Counted from the stretch's first letter, positions 1 to 7,796 are shown. The stretch: DNA of 17,924 bases from Kiritimatiellia bacterium (GCA_016303225.1 JAEDMC010000040.1:1-17924), one strand, 5' to 3'. Program-made: numbers and translations. The notes: generated from the letters alone by a model not told the origin.

Positions 1-1
1 G

Positions 2-173
2 AAAGTTGCGGTGGGGACGCTCAACGGGCGTCACATCGGCCGCTTCACCGACCTTCGGCCTCATCGGCGAGACGACGCCTCGCGCCTTCCGCAAGCCGGT
101 GACGCTCGTCGAGGCGATCCCCGCACCGCCGAGCCGATTGCGTAGTCCGAAGCCGCAAACGAAGACGCAATGA
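2..173 (+). other. Possible 3' end of a plus-strand gene with a frameshift
   Basis: The open left edge shows coding-like codons (mostly G or C at third positions) in the frame starting at base 2 up to about base 52, reading KVAVGTLNGRHIGRFTD. The coding-like signal then moves to the frame starting at base 3 from about base 54 (FGLIGETTPRAFRKPV) and ends at a TGA at 171-173. One extra base near 52-54 would explain the switch. I do not recognise the protein. It would be convergent with tex. The alternative is that this is non-coding GC-rich DNA, so confidence is low. Confidence 0.22.
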
Positions 174-251
174 TTCGATGACCTACTGGAGAACCTCACG
201 CACCATCAGCGCGTCCTTACTCTGTGATCCGCCGCCATTCGAAAAAGCTCT

Positions 252-290
252 GATGCTCAGATGCTCAGACGCTCAGATGCTCAGATGCCA
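252..290. repeat. 8-bp tandem repeat GATGCTCA, about 4.9 units
   Basis: Units GATGCTCA start at 252, 260, 268 (one change, GACGCTCA) and 276, followed by a partial unit GATGCCA at 284-290. The repeat is intergenic, directly beyond the hairpin that follows tex. Its function is unknown. The unit is not a multiple of three, so copy-number changes would be tolerated only in non-coding DNA. Confidence 0.85.
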
Positions 291-291
291 A

Positions 292-327
292 GGTCGGTCA
301 ACACCGCTGGCGCGGTTTTGACCGACC
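292..327 (-). terminator. Strong hairpin after tex, no T-tract
   Basis: A perfect 10-bp outer stem, GGTCGGTCAA (292-301) with TTGACCGACC (318-327), continues after one mismatch into a 5-bp inner stem, ACCGC (303-307) with GCGGT (312-316), closed by a TGGC loop. It begins 10 bases past the tex stop codon. It is probably the transcript end or an mRNA 3' stabiliser for the grpE-to-tex operon. There is no run of T after the stem on the minus strand (it reads TTGGCATC), so it is not a textbook intrinsic terminator. Confidence 0.65.
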
Positions 328-337
328 GAGTACCACG

Positions 338-2584
338 CTACAAATTGGCAAACGGATTGCAACTGAAACCGCCTCTGCCCGACGACGGGCCGAACGTCGT
401 GCGCGGGGCGCGACGAGACGGCTGTGCTCCTCCGCCCATGCCCGTGCCGCCAATGGTGGGTTTGCTCTTCGCCGAGAGCGAGATGCGCTGGCGCGCACGG
501 TCGACGCCGATCACCGTCACCTGCAGGCGGTCGCCCGCCTTGACGACGGAGGCCGGATCCGAAACGTAGTTGTCCGACAGCTCCGAGAGATGGATGAGGC
601 CGTCTTGGTGGACGCCGATATCGACGAACGCACCGAACGCGGTCACGTTGGTGACGACGCCTTCGAGCTTCATGCCTTCCTTCACGTCCTCGATCTTCGT
701 AACGTCATCGCGGAACTTCGGCGGTTCGAACGTCTTGCGGGGATCTCGTCCCGGCTTCACGAGTTCGTTCACAATGTCCTTCAACGTCGGTTCGCCGACC
801 CCCGGAGCGATGTACTTGCGGATGTCGATCTTCTTCGCCGCAAGCGAATTGCCGACGAGGTCGCCGACTCCGAGGCCGATGTCGCTCGCCATCCTTTCCA
901 CGAGCTCGTAGCGCTCGGGATGCACCGCCGACGAGTCGAGCGGATTCTTCGCGCCCCGGATCCGCAAGAAGCCGGCGCACTGCTCGAACGCCTTCGGACC
1001 CAAGCCCTTCACCTGCTTCAGCTGCTCACGACTCTCGAACCGTCCGTTCGCGTCACGCCATTCGACGATGGCTTTCGCCAAGGTGGGCGTAAGACCCGAC
1101 ACGCGCTCCAAGAGCGGAGCGGAGGCGGTATTCAGCTCGACACCGACGCCGTTCACACAGCTGACGACCACTTCGTTCAGCTTGCCGCCGAGCAGGTTCT
1201 GGTCGACGTCGTGCTGGTACTGTCCGACGCCGATCGCCTTCGGATCGATCTTCACGAGCTCCGCCAAGGGATCCTGCAGGCGGCGTCCGATCGAAATCGC
1301 CCCGCGCACCGTGAGGTCCAGGTCGGGGAATTCCTTGCGCGCGATTTCAGACGCCGAATAGACGGATGCGCCCGCCTCGCTGACAGACACCACGATTGGA
1401 ATCGGAATCTCCGGATGCTGGGCGTGCAGCTTCTTCAACGTCGCCCGCACGAACGACTCCGTTTCGCGTCCGGCAGTGCCGTTGCCGACCGCAATCGCCT
1501 CGGCATGATACTTCGCGACGATCATTGCGACGGCCTTCTCGGCCTCCAGCTGCTTCTGCATCGGGAAAATGACGGTCTTGCCGAGATACTTGCCCGTCGC
1601 ATCCATCATCGCGACCTTGCAGCCCGTACGAATGCCGGGGTCAATTGCGAGAACCGCCTTCGATCCGAGCGGCGACGCAAGAAGCAGATGCCGCAGGTTC
1701 TCCGCAAACACCTCGACTGCCGCGCGGTCGGCCTCCATCTTCTTCTCGACGACGACATCGATCTCGCAGCTCGGCGCCAAGAGTCTCTTGTACGCGTCTT
1801 CCGCCGCCAGTTCGATCTGAGCTCGAGTCAAGCGATTCCTCTCTAGAATGCCTCGAACTTCTAGCCCTTCTAGAATTTCTAGAATTCTAGAAATCACCGG
1901 TTCCTTCTCGAGCTCCAGATGCACCCAGAGCACCTTCTCGGCCTGGCCTCTGCGAATTGCAAGATAGCGATGCGACGGAATCGTCGCAATCGATTCCTCG
2001 AACTCGTAGTACTGCTCGAACTTGGTGGGCTCCGTCGGCTTCGGCGAGACGACCTCGCTCTTCACCTTCGAATGCGTCGCAAAGGCCTGACGCACCGCGC
2101 CGCGCACGTCGGCAATGTCGGCGATGCGCTCGGCAAGAATGTCGCGCGCGTACTGCAAATCCTCGTCCGTGCCCTCGAACGGCTCTCCGTTCCAGATCTG
2201 GTCGGCGAGCGGTTCGTAGCCCTTCTCCTTCGCCACCTGTGCACGCGTACGGCGCTTCGGCTTGTAGGGCTGATAGAGGTCTTCGAGCCGGGACTTCACG
2301 AAGCAGCCGACGATCTTCTCCCGAAGCTCGTCCGTAAGCTTCCCCTGCTCGTCGATCGACTTGAGGATCGTCTCCTTGCGCTCCTCCAGCTCCGTATAGT
2401 ACTTGACGCGGTCCTGGATCTTTCCGATCTGCACCTCGTCAAGGTTGCCGTGCGCCTCCTTGCGGTAGCGCGCGATGAACGGCACCGTGCTGCCCTCGGC
2501 GAGAAGCTTGTCGACAGCCGTAACCTGATGAACCCCGACGCCGACTTCCGCGGCGATGCGGGCCAACACGTTTGCATTCTCCAT
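338..2584 (-). CDS. tex: Tex family S1 RNA-binding protein
   Basis: Tex (748 residues, near the usual 720-780) is a cytoplasmic nucleic-acid-binding protein related to eukaryotic Spt6. In several bacteria it affects transcription and tolerance of stress or toxin expression; its exact role here is unknown. The N-terminal Tex helical region covers about residues 1-220. A YqgF/RNase-H-like domain begins near AVLAIDPGIRTGCKVA. Helix-hairpin-helix motifs follow (SGLTPTLAKAIVEWR, VKGLGPKAFEQCAGF). An S1 domain lies at about 634-707 (GVVTNVTAFGAFVDIGVHQDG), then a Gly/Arg-rich tail. The start lies 12 bases beyond the galM stop with no clear Shine-Dalgarno, suggesting translational coupling. It is the last gene of the operon. 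Residues about 228-248 are encoded by a 9-bp CTAG repeat array that inserts ILE/GLE tripeptides in frame. Confidence 0.96.
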   Translation of the reverse strand: MENANVLARIAAEVGVGVHQVTAVDKLLAEGSTVPFIARYRKEAHGNLDEVQIGKIQDRVKYYTELEERKETILKSIDEQGKLTDELREKIVGCFVKSRLEDLYQPYKPKRRTRAQVAKEKGYEPLADQIWNGEPFEGTDEDLQYARDILAERIADIADVRGAVRQAFATHSKVKSEVVSPKPTEPTKFEQYYEFEESIATIPSHRYLAIRRGQAEKVLWVHLELEKEPVISRILEILEGLEVRGILERNRLTRAQIELAAEDAYKRLLAPSCEIDVVVEKKMEADRAAVEVFAENLRHLLLASPLGSKAVLAIDPGIRTGCKVAMMDATGKYLGKTVIFPMQKQLEAEKAVAMIVAKYHAEAIAVGNGTAGRETESFVRATLKKLHAQHPEIPIPIVVSVSEAGASVYSASEIARKEFPDLDLTVRGAISIGRRLQDPLAELVKIDPKAIGVGQYQHDVDQNLLGGKLNEVVVSCVNGVGVELNTASAPLLERVSGLTPTLAKAIVEWRDANGRFESREQLKQVKGLGPKAFEQCAGFLRIRGAKNPLDSSAVHPERYELVERMASDIGLGVGDLVGNSLAAKKIDIRKYIAPGVGEPTLKDIVNELVKPGRDPRKTFEPPKFRDDVTKIEDVKEGMKLEGVVTNVTAFGAFVDIGVHQDGLIHLSELSDNYVSDPASVVKAGDRLQVTVIGVDRARQRISLSAKSKPTIGGTGMGGGAQPSRRAPRTTFGPSSGRGGFSCNPFANL
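1842..1902. repeat. 9-bp CTAG repeat array inside tex
   Basis: CTAG starts at 1843, 1861, 1870, 1879 and 1887, with a degenerate CTCG at 1852, so the spacing is 9, 9, 9, 9 and then 8 bases. The array ends with CTAG-N5-ACCGGTT (ACCGGT at 1896-1901). Read on the minus strand it encodes EPVISRILEILEGLEVRGIL. The repeat length of three codons keeps the tex frame open. The grpE-dnaJ gap contains a second array with the same end structure. Confidence 0.85.
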
Positions 2585-2596
2585 AGGAAATCAAAA

Positions 2597-3700
2597 TCAG
2601 GCGATTCCGAAACGGAACTCCGTCGTCGAGCGGTAGGTCGCGCCGGCCTTGACGATGGTCGTCGGCCACTGCGGCTTGTTCGGCGAGTCGGGCGCATGCT
2701 GGGTCTCGAGCGCGACACCGCAGCGGAAGGAGAGGTGTTCGCCGCCCTTCGCCGTCTGGTTGTAGTCGCACCAGTTCGCGGTATAGACCTGCAGGCACGG
2801 CTCGGCCGTCCACACCTCGACCTTGCGCCCGTTGAGCGGATAGCTCACTTCACCCGCATAGACGAGACCTTTCGGCTTCTTGCCCTTCGCCATTTCGCCC
2901 TTGTCCAAGACCCAATTGTGGTCATAGCCGCGGCCAATTTCAAGATCCTTGTTCGCGGCATTGATCATCTCGCCGATGCGCATCGGCTTCGTGAAATCGA
3001 ACGGCGTGCCCTTGACCGGGACGACCTTCCCGGTTGGAATCTGCCCCTTGTCCGTCGGCGTGAAAGCCTTCGCCGCGATCTTCATCACGTGGTCCTCGAT
3101 CGTGCCGCCGGCTTCGCCCTTGAAGTTGAAATAGACGTGTTGCGTCATGTTGATGGGCGTATCCTTGTCCGTCACCGCCTCGTAGTCGACGCGCCAGACG
3201 TTGTCCTTCGTAAGCGTGTACGTGACCTTAACCTCAACCTTGCCAGGGAAGCCCTCGTCTCCGTCCGGAGACGTGTGCGTGAAGACGACGCCGACGTCCG
3301 TCCCGTTCACGAACGGCTTCGCCCCCCAGACATAGGCGTTCCAGCCGCGCGCACCGCCGTGCAGATTGCAGCCGATTCCCGCCGGCGCATTGTTCAGCGC
3401 AGGGAGCTTGATTTTCTGACCATTCAGTTTGAACTCGCCCTTCGCGATGCGATTACCGTAACGGCCGATGATGCAACCCCAGTAGGCATCGCCGTTGTCC
3501 CATCCCGCCGGAGAGTCAAAACCGACGACGACGTCCTTCATCTTCCCCTTGCGGTCGGGTGTAAAGAGTTTGATGACCTTCCCGCCGTAGTCGCTGACTT
3601 CCATCACGACGCCACCGGCGCCGTTCAAGGTGAACTTCTTCGCTTTTTCCCCGTACTTCGTTTTGCCGAAGGCGGACACTTTAAAAGAGGGCTTTTTCAT
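2597..3700 (-). CDS. galM: Aldose 1-epimerase (galactose mutarotase)
   Basis: This enzyme interconverts the alpha and beta anomers of aldoses such as galactose or glucose, feeding sugar catabolism. It has 367 residues, slightly above the usual 340-350, and no signal peptide, so it should act in the cytoplasm. Family motifs appear in order: GRYGNRIA (about 79-86), NLHGG with His114, the catalytic-His motif TQHVYFNF (His188), IPTGKVVPVKGTPFDF (221-236), GYDHNWVLD (Asp260), LQVYTANW, and the catalytic-Glu motif ALETQHAPDSPN (Glu332). It starts 19 bases after the GH95-like gene and ends 12 bases before tex, so it lies inside the operon. Its position next to a fucosidase-like gene suggests handling of released sugars, which is an inference. 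Confidence 0.94.
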   Translation of the reverse strand: MKKPSFKVSAFGKTKYGEKAKKFTLNGAGGVVMEVSDYGGKVIKLFTPDRKGKMKDVVVGFDSPAGWDNGDAYWGCIIGRYGNRIAKGEFKLNGQKIKLPALNNAPAGIGCNLHGGARGWNAYVWGAKPFVNGTDVGVVFTHTSPDGDEGFPGKVEVKVTYTLTKDNVWRVDYEAVTDKDTPINMTQHVYFNFKGEAGGTIEDHVMKIAAKAFTPTDKGQIPTGKVVPVKGTPFDFTKPMRIGEMINAANKDLEIGRGYDHNWVLDKGEMAKGKKPKGLVYAGEVSYPLNGRKVEVWTAEPCLQVYTANWCDYNQTAKGGEHLSFRCGVALETQHAPDSPNKPQWPTTIVKAGATYRSTTEFRFGIA

Positions 3701-3719
3701 GATTCTTAATTATATCCAA

Positions 3720-5852
3720 TTAATGAACCGAGGTCTTCACGACGCCATTGATGCGCGAGCCAGAGACGGATGTGCCGTCCGAGAGACGGATATTCTCGAA
3801 CGAAACCTCCTTCCAACTTTCGGGACAGCCGCGGAAAAACTCGACCTTACCGTTCACCTCGTGGGCCATCATCTCCATCACTGCCGTCACGGCCGCGCAC
3901 TGTCCGTCCATCTGCATGATGTCGCTTCCGATCAGGACCGAAAACCCGGGAATCTGAGTGTCATAACAAGACCCATGGCCCGAATTCGTGTAATACCGGT
4001 CCCACGCACGCAATTTGTCTGCCGCCGCATCAGCATGCCCAAAGTGCGTATGCAGGATCGACGCCCAGGGGACGCTCCAGCCGGACCACAACCCCGTCCC
4101 TTTCATCACCCAGGTGTCATAGGTCGCATTCGCCGCCTTCCTAGCCGCTTCCTTGCCGAGGTCGATCGTGTCAAACGGATACAGTCCCGCCATATGCGAA
4201 TGATGACGATGCGATTCGACAAACTGCTGCCCCTCGAAGAGCAGAAAGCCGCTTTCGTCCGCCGTATACGCAGGCAAGCGCTTCTCCACGTCCAGCCACA
4301 TCGAATCTGGCTTCTCGCCCAGCATCTCCGCCGCGGCAATCAGGTCCTTCGCCAGCCGATGGCATGCCGCCAGCTGAAAACTCGGATCGCGTCCGACCGA
4401 GCCCTTCGGATTCGCCCCGCCCCATTCGGGAGACGGCGCAAGCGGAAATGACAGGCGTCCGTCCCGCTCCTCCATCATCGCCCGGTAGACATTCATCGCG
4501 CCCTTCATGAAGTCATAGGCATCGGACTTGAGAAACGCCAGGTCGCGCGCATACTTCACGTAGCGAAACATGAACGAGGCCATCCACGCGGTCGAGGCGT
4601 GGTCAATGGTGCCAGTCCAGAATCCGCCGATGCACACGCCCCGGTCGTCGACCGAGTGCGGCAGCACGTAGCCGTCGTCGATGCCAGCGAACTTCTTCGC
4701 GTTGTCGCGGAGACGCGGGCGCCATCCGAGAATCATCTTGAAGAGCGGCTTCAGATGCGCGAAGTGGCCGCCGCGATACGCCGGCGAATAGCACTGCTGC
4801 ACGTTGATGTTGAAGTGGTAGTCGCCGTTCCACGGCACGAGCCGGTCGTCCTCCAGCCACGCCCCCTGGAGACCCGCCGGAACGCCGTCCGGATCGGTCA
4901 TCGCGCCGAAGCGGTACATCCCATAGTCAAAGATGCGCTGCAGAACAGGTTCCGGAACCTTGATGCGCGCGCCCGTCTCCCAAAATTTCGTCCAGTGGTC
5001 GACTGACTCGGCGAGAATTTGCGCAAATGAACCGACACGCTTGATCCGTCCGTTCAACTCGGTCACGTCGCCACGCGCCGTCTTCAAGACGAATTCGCCG
5101 CTCAGTCGCTTCTGGTACGCGAGCGCGACTTGCTGGTCAGCCGGCAACTTCCAGACGAAACCCGCCGGACCTTCGACATCCGCATCCGCCCACGGCTTCG
5201 CCTTCTCGAACCCGACAGCCTCCAATGCCTCCTTCGCCGACGGAAACTCCATGCAATGACGCACGGAAACCCCGTACGGAACATCGCCCCCGACGGCCCT
5301 CATCGCGAACGCGCGGCTCTTCTTCGACATCGCCAGCTCGATCGCCTTGCCGTCCGAAAGGATCAGCTTGCCGAACCCCGTGAACGGGTCGAGCTCGCCG
5401 CGCGCAAGCGTGGCGCCGCCCTGCAACTTCACCACGACGCGCCCGAGCGGCAGCATGTACGGATTGCAAGGCTCGCCCTTCGGCGTCTCCTTTCTGAAGA
5501 GGCCGAGCAGCCGCTTCGTGTCGCCCGACTCAACCGCCGCGACGATGTTGGTGTAGCTCTGCTCGTCCGTCCACGGATAACCGCCGCGGTGATCCCAGAG
5601 ATCGGCGCGTCCGACCGTCAGGTTGATCGTGTCGCCTCCACCCCAGACGAGCACGCCCGTCACACCGTCCGAAAACGGAATCCCCTCGTGACAGCACCCC
5701 GTCCGCGGAAACGTCCACTCGATCGGTGCGCCGATTGTCACAAACGTCAGCGTCGCGCAAGCTAGGGCGAAGAACGACTTACTCATCATATTCATATTTT
5801 CCAGGAACGGCAAAAGCGCAAGGGCACTGGGCTTGACGGACTTGTCGGTCAT
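3720..5852 (-). CDS. GH95-like alpha-L-fucosidase, exported
   Basis: This is a predicted glycoside hydrolase of the GH95 (alpha-L-fucosidase/galactosidase) type, an (alpha/alpha)6-barrel enzyme cleaving fucose from glycans. Family-like motifs are GLQGAWLEDD (327-336), PWNGDYHFNINVQQ (340-353, candidate catalytic Asn348/Asn350), APSPEW (472-477, candidate acid Glu476), SHRHHSHMAGLYPF (548-560) and MQMDGQ (646-651, candidate Asp649). Residue roles are assigned by analogy to characterised GH95 enzymes. A signal-peptide-like stretch runs from MNMMSKSFFALACATLTF, so the real start may be Met20 (5795) or Met22. The upstream start at 5852 has an AGGAAG sequence overlapping the dnaJ stop, about 10 bases away. 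It starts 7 bases after dnaJ. At about 690-710 residues it is shorter than many GH95 enzymes, so substrate is uncertain. Confidence 0.82.
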   Translation of the reverse strand: MTDKSVKPSALALLPFLENMNMMSKSFFALACATLTFVTIGAPIEWTFPRTGCCHEGIPFSDGVTGVLVWGGGDTINLTVGRADLWDHRGGYPWTDEQSYTNIVAAVESGDTKRLLGLFRKETPKGEPCNPYMLPLGRVVVKLQGGATLARGELDPFTGFGKLILSDGKAIELAMSKKSRAFAMRAVGGDVPYGVSVRHCMEFPSAKEALEAVGFEKAKPWADADVEGPAGFVWKLPADQQVALAYQKRLSGEFVLKTARGDVTELNGRIKRVGSFAQILAESVDHWTKFWETGARIKVPEPVLQRIFDYGMYRFGAMTDPDGVPAGLQGAWLEDDRLVPWNGDYHFNINVQQCYSPAYRGGHFAHLKPLFKMILGWRPRLRDNAKKFAGIDDGYVLPHSVDDRGVCIGGFWTGTIDHASTAWMASFMFRYVKYARDLAFLKSDAYDFMKGAMNVYRAMMEERDGRLSFPLAPSPEWGGANPKGSVGRDPSFQLAACHRLAKDLIAAAEMLGEKPDSMWLDVEKRLPAYTADESGFLLFEGQQFVESHRHHSHMAGLYPFDTIDLGKEAARKAANATYDTWVMKGTGLWSGWSVPWASILHTHFGHADAAADKLRAWDRYYTNSGHGSCYDTQIPGFSVLIGSDIMQMDGQCAAVTAVMEMMAHEVNGKVEFFRGCPESWKEVSFENIRLSDGTSVSGSRINGVVKTSVH

Positions 5853-5859
5853 GAGAATC

Positions 5860-7053
5860 TCACTTCCTCAACTTGTCGCGGTGAGCGAAGAAGACCTTGG
5901 TCTTGTTGGCGAAGGACTGTGCCGCGGGAAACGTCGACGCTGACGAGAGTTTCTGGAACTCCTCCAGGGCCGCCCGCTGCTTGCGGTCGAGATTGGTCGG
6001 CACCTCGAAGACAATGCGCGCGTCGAGGTCGCCCGCCGGACCGCCGCGGAGGGACGGAACGCCCTTCCCGCGCAGGCGGAAGACCTTGCCGTTCGGCGTC
6101 CCGGCCGGAATCTTCAGCTGGGCCTCGCCTTCCGGCGTCGGGACGGACACCGTACCGCCAAGTGCCGCCAGCACCGGCGACACCGGGATGTCGACGCCGA
6201 GATATTGTCCCTCTCGCTCGAAGATGTCGCTCTCGCGGACCGACAGCTGCACGTACAGATCGCCGTTCTCACCCCCGCGGAGTCCACCGCCGCCCTTACC
6301 CGCAAGACGCAGGCGCGAACCGTCATCCACTCCCGCCGGGATCTTCAGCGCGATCTTGCGCGGTGCCGAAACATGTCCCGTACCGCGGCACTTCCTGCAG
6401 GGCTTCTCCAAGACCGACCCCTCGCCGCCGCAGGTCGGGCATGTCTGCCGCACCTGGAAGAATCCGCTGCCACCAATGACGACGCCCGCGCCGCCGCAGG
6501 TCTTGCAGGTCACGCGCCGCGAACCCGCCGCCGCGCCCGTGCCGCCGCATTCGGAGCACTGCTCAGGCAAGGTGAGCTCCAACTCGCGCTCGCTGCCGAA
6601 GATCGCCTCGTCGAAGTCAATCTCCAAGCGGAAAGTCATGTCGTCGCCACGACGCGGCCCGTTGGGATCCGCCCGGCGCTGCTGTCGGCGTCCACCGCCA
6701 AACATCTCTTCGAAGCCGCCGAAACCGCCGCTGAACCCGCCGCCGCGCCCGCCGAAGATATCACCGAACATGGAGAAGATGTCGTCCATGTTCATGCCGC
6801 CCGGACCATATCCGCCCGCGCCGCCCTGGAAGGCCTGATGACCGAACTGGTCGTAGCGCTGGCGTTTCTCCGGATCGTGGAGGACGTCATACGCCTCGGC
6901 CGCTTCCTTGAACTTCTCCTCGGCCGCCTTGTCGCCCGGATTGCGGTCAGGATGATACTTCATCGCCAGCTTGCGATAAGCCGACTTGATCTCCTCCGCC
7001 GACGCCGTCTTCGCGACGCCCAGGACCTCGTAGTAATCTCGCTTCTCTGCCAT
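5860..7053 (-). CDS. dnaJ: Chaperone DnaJ (type I Hsp40)
   Basis: DnaJ is a co-chaperone that delivers unfolded clients to DnaK and stimulates its ATPase. The 397-residue protein has a J domain at 1-70 with HPD at 34-36, and a Gly/Phe-rich linker at about 71-135. The zinc-binding region has four CxxC motifs (Cys166/169, 183/186, 205/208, 219/222), followed by the C-terminal substrate-binding domains (for example DLYVQLSV and KIPAGTPNGKVFRLRGKG). All parts expected of a full type I DnaJ are present. It lies second in the operon behind grpE, from which it is separated by 96 bases filled by the CTAG array. A GAGG-like Shine-Dalgarno sits only two bases before the ATG, so initiation may be modest. 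No dnaK is nearby. Confidence 0.97.
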   Translation of the reverse strand: MAEKRDYYEVLGVAKTASAEEIKSAYRKLAMKYHPDRNPGDKAAEEKFKEAAEAYDVLHDPEKRQRYDQFGHQAFQGGAGGYGPGGMNMDDIFSMFGDIFGGRGGGFSGGFGGFEEMFGGGRRQQRRADPNGPRRGDDMTFRLEIDFDEAIFGSERELELTLPEQCSECGGTGAAAGSRRVTCKTCGGAGVVIGGSGFFQVRQTCPTCGGEGSVLEKPCRKCRGTGHVSAPRKIALKIPAGVDDGSRLRLAGKGGGGLRGGENGDLYVQLSVRESDIFEREGQYLGVDIPVSPVLAALGGTVSVPTPEGEAQLKIPAGTPNGKVFRLRGKGVPSLRGGPAGDLDARIVFEVPTNLDRKQRAALEEFQKLSSASTFPAAQSFANKTKVFFAHRDKLRK

Positions 7054-7066
7054 TGCCTCTGCTCTT

Positions 7067-7151
7067 TCTAGAATCTCTAGTTGTTCTAGCCTTTCTAGTA
7101 GCTCTAGATATTCTAGTCTAGTAGCTCTAGATATTCTAGCCTTTACCGGTT
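7067..7151. repeat. 9-bp CTAG repeat array between grpE and dnaJ
   Basis: Nine CTAG tetramers start at 7068, 7077, 7086, 7095, 7104, 7113, 7118, 7127 and 7136. Steps are 9 bases except one of 5. The unit is TCTAGNNNN. The segment 7094-7116 is repeated exactly at 7117-7139, a 23-bp tandem duplication. The array ends with CTAG-N5-ACCGGTT (ACCGGT at 7145-7150), overlapping the grpE stop codon. It fills almost the whole gap and stops 13 bases before dnaJ. CTAG is generally scarce in bacterial DNA, so this density is notable. The role is unknown. Confidence 0.9.
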
Positions 7152-7770
7152 ACGCCGGCGCCCCCGCCGATACCACCACCTGTGCAGCCCGCAGGAGCTT
7201 GTCGTTCAGCGTCCAACCGGTCTTCGCCACATTCGAGATCTTGCCCGCTTCAACCTCGACGCTCGGCAAGGTCGCGATCGCCTCGTGGAAGTTCGGGTCC
7301 AGCTCCTTGCCGACGAGATCCACCATTGGCTTCGCGCCGTGGTCGGCGAGCGCCTTGAGGAGCCCGTCGTAGACCATCTGCACGCCCTTCACGAACTCGT
7401 TGTCCTTGTCCTTCGCATTGGCAAGCGCAAGCCCCAGGTTGTCAACGGTCGGCAGGACGTCCTTCAGAATGTCCGACTCGGCGTAGCGGTACACGTCTTC
7501 ACGGTCGCGTGCCGCCCGCTTCTTGTAGTTGTCGAAGTCCGCAAGCGTAATCGCGTAAAGCGTCTTCCAGTCCGGATCCTGAGGCTTTTCCGGCTCGGCT
7601 GGTTTCGCCTCCTCAGCCGGCTTCTCGGCTTCAGCGGGCTTTTCAGCTTCATCCGACTTCTTCTCCTCAGCCTTCGGCTCTTCGGACGACACGGTCTCCT
7701 CCGCCGGTTTAGGTTCCGCCACCGGCGTTTCCTCGCTCTTCTTTTCCTCTTCTGCCTTCTTCTTGAACAT
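7150..7770 (-). CDS. grpE: GrpE nucleotide exchange factor
   Basis: GrpE is the cytoplasmic homodimeric exchange factor that releases ADP from DnaK. The protein has 206 residues. Residues 1-65 are a low-complexity Lys/Glu/Pro/Ala tail with PAE-type repeats (PAEAEKPAEEAKPAEPEKP), followed by the long coiled-coil helix (about 66-105). Core motifs are VLPTVDNLGLAL (105-116), VKGVQMVYDGLLKAL (128-142) and GKELDPNFHEAIATLP (154-169), ending in a beta domain. The start is supported by an AAGG Shine-Dalgarno five bases upstream and by a promoter 53 bases upstream. It is the first gene of the grpE-dnaJ-GH95-galM-tex string. The acidic N-terminal tail is longer than in Escherichia coli GrpE and is probably disordered. 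Confidence 0.95.
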   Translation of the reverse strand: MFKKKAEEEKKSEETPVAEPKPAEETVSSEEPKAEEKKSDEAEKPAEAEKPAEEAKPAEPEKPQDPDWKTLYAITLADFDNYKKRAARDREDVYRYAESDILKDVLPTVDNLGLALANAKDKDNEFVKGVQMVYDGLLKALADHGAKPMVDLVGKELDPNFHEAIATLPSVEVEAGKISNVAKTGWTLNDKLLRAAQVVVSAGAPA

Positions 7771-7796
7771 TGTCGCCTTTTCCTGATCTATACACT

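Noticed and set aside
183..245. Short minus-strand peptide SNGGGSQSKDALMVREVLQ before a TAG
   Set aside because: It looks protein-like, but an in-frame stop lies just upstream within the 8-bp repeat and no start codon or ribosome site is seen.
590..1846. 418-residue open frame on the plus strand
   Set aside because: It is antisense to tex, has Arg/Leu-rich composition typical of a shadow frame in GC-rich DNA, and tex is unmistakable.
1919..3709. 596-residue open frame on the plus strand
   Set aside because: It runs antisense across both tex and galM, which are clearly real, and has no recognisable motif.
3709..3714. TATAAT on the minus strand just before galM
   Set aside because: There is no matching -35 or upstream TG, and it lies 8 bases from the ATG inside a tight operon; probably chance in AT-rich spacer.
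7067..7151. CRISPR-like array
   Set aside because: The unit is only 9 bp with no long repeats or unique spacers, and no cas genes are near.
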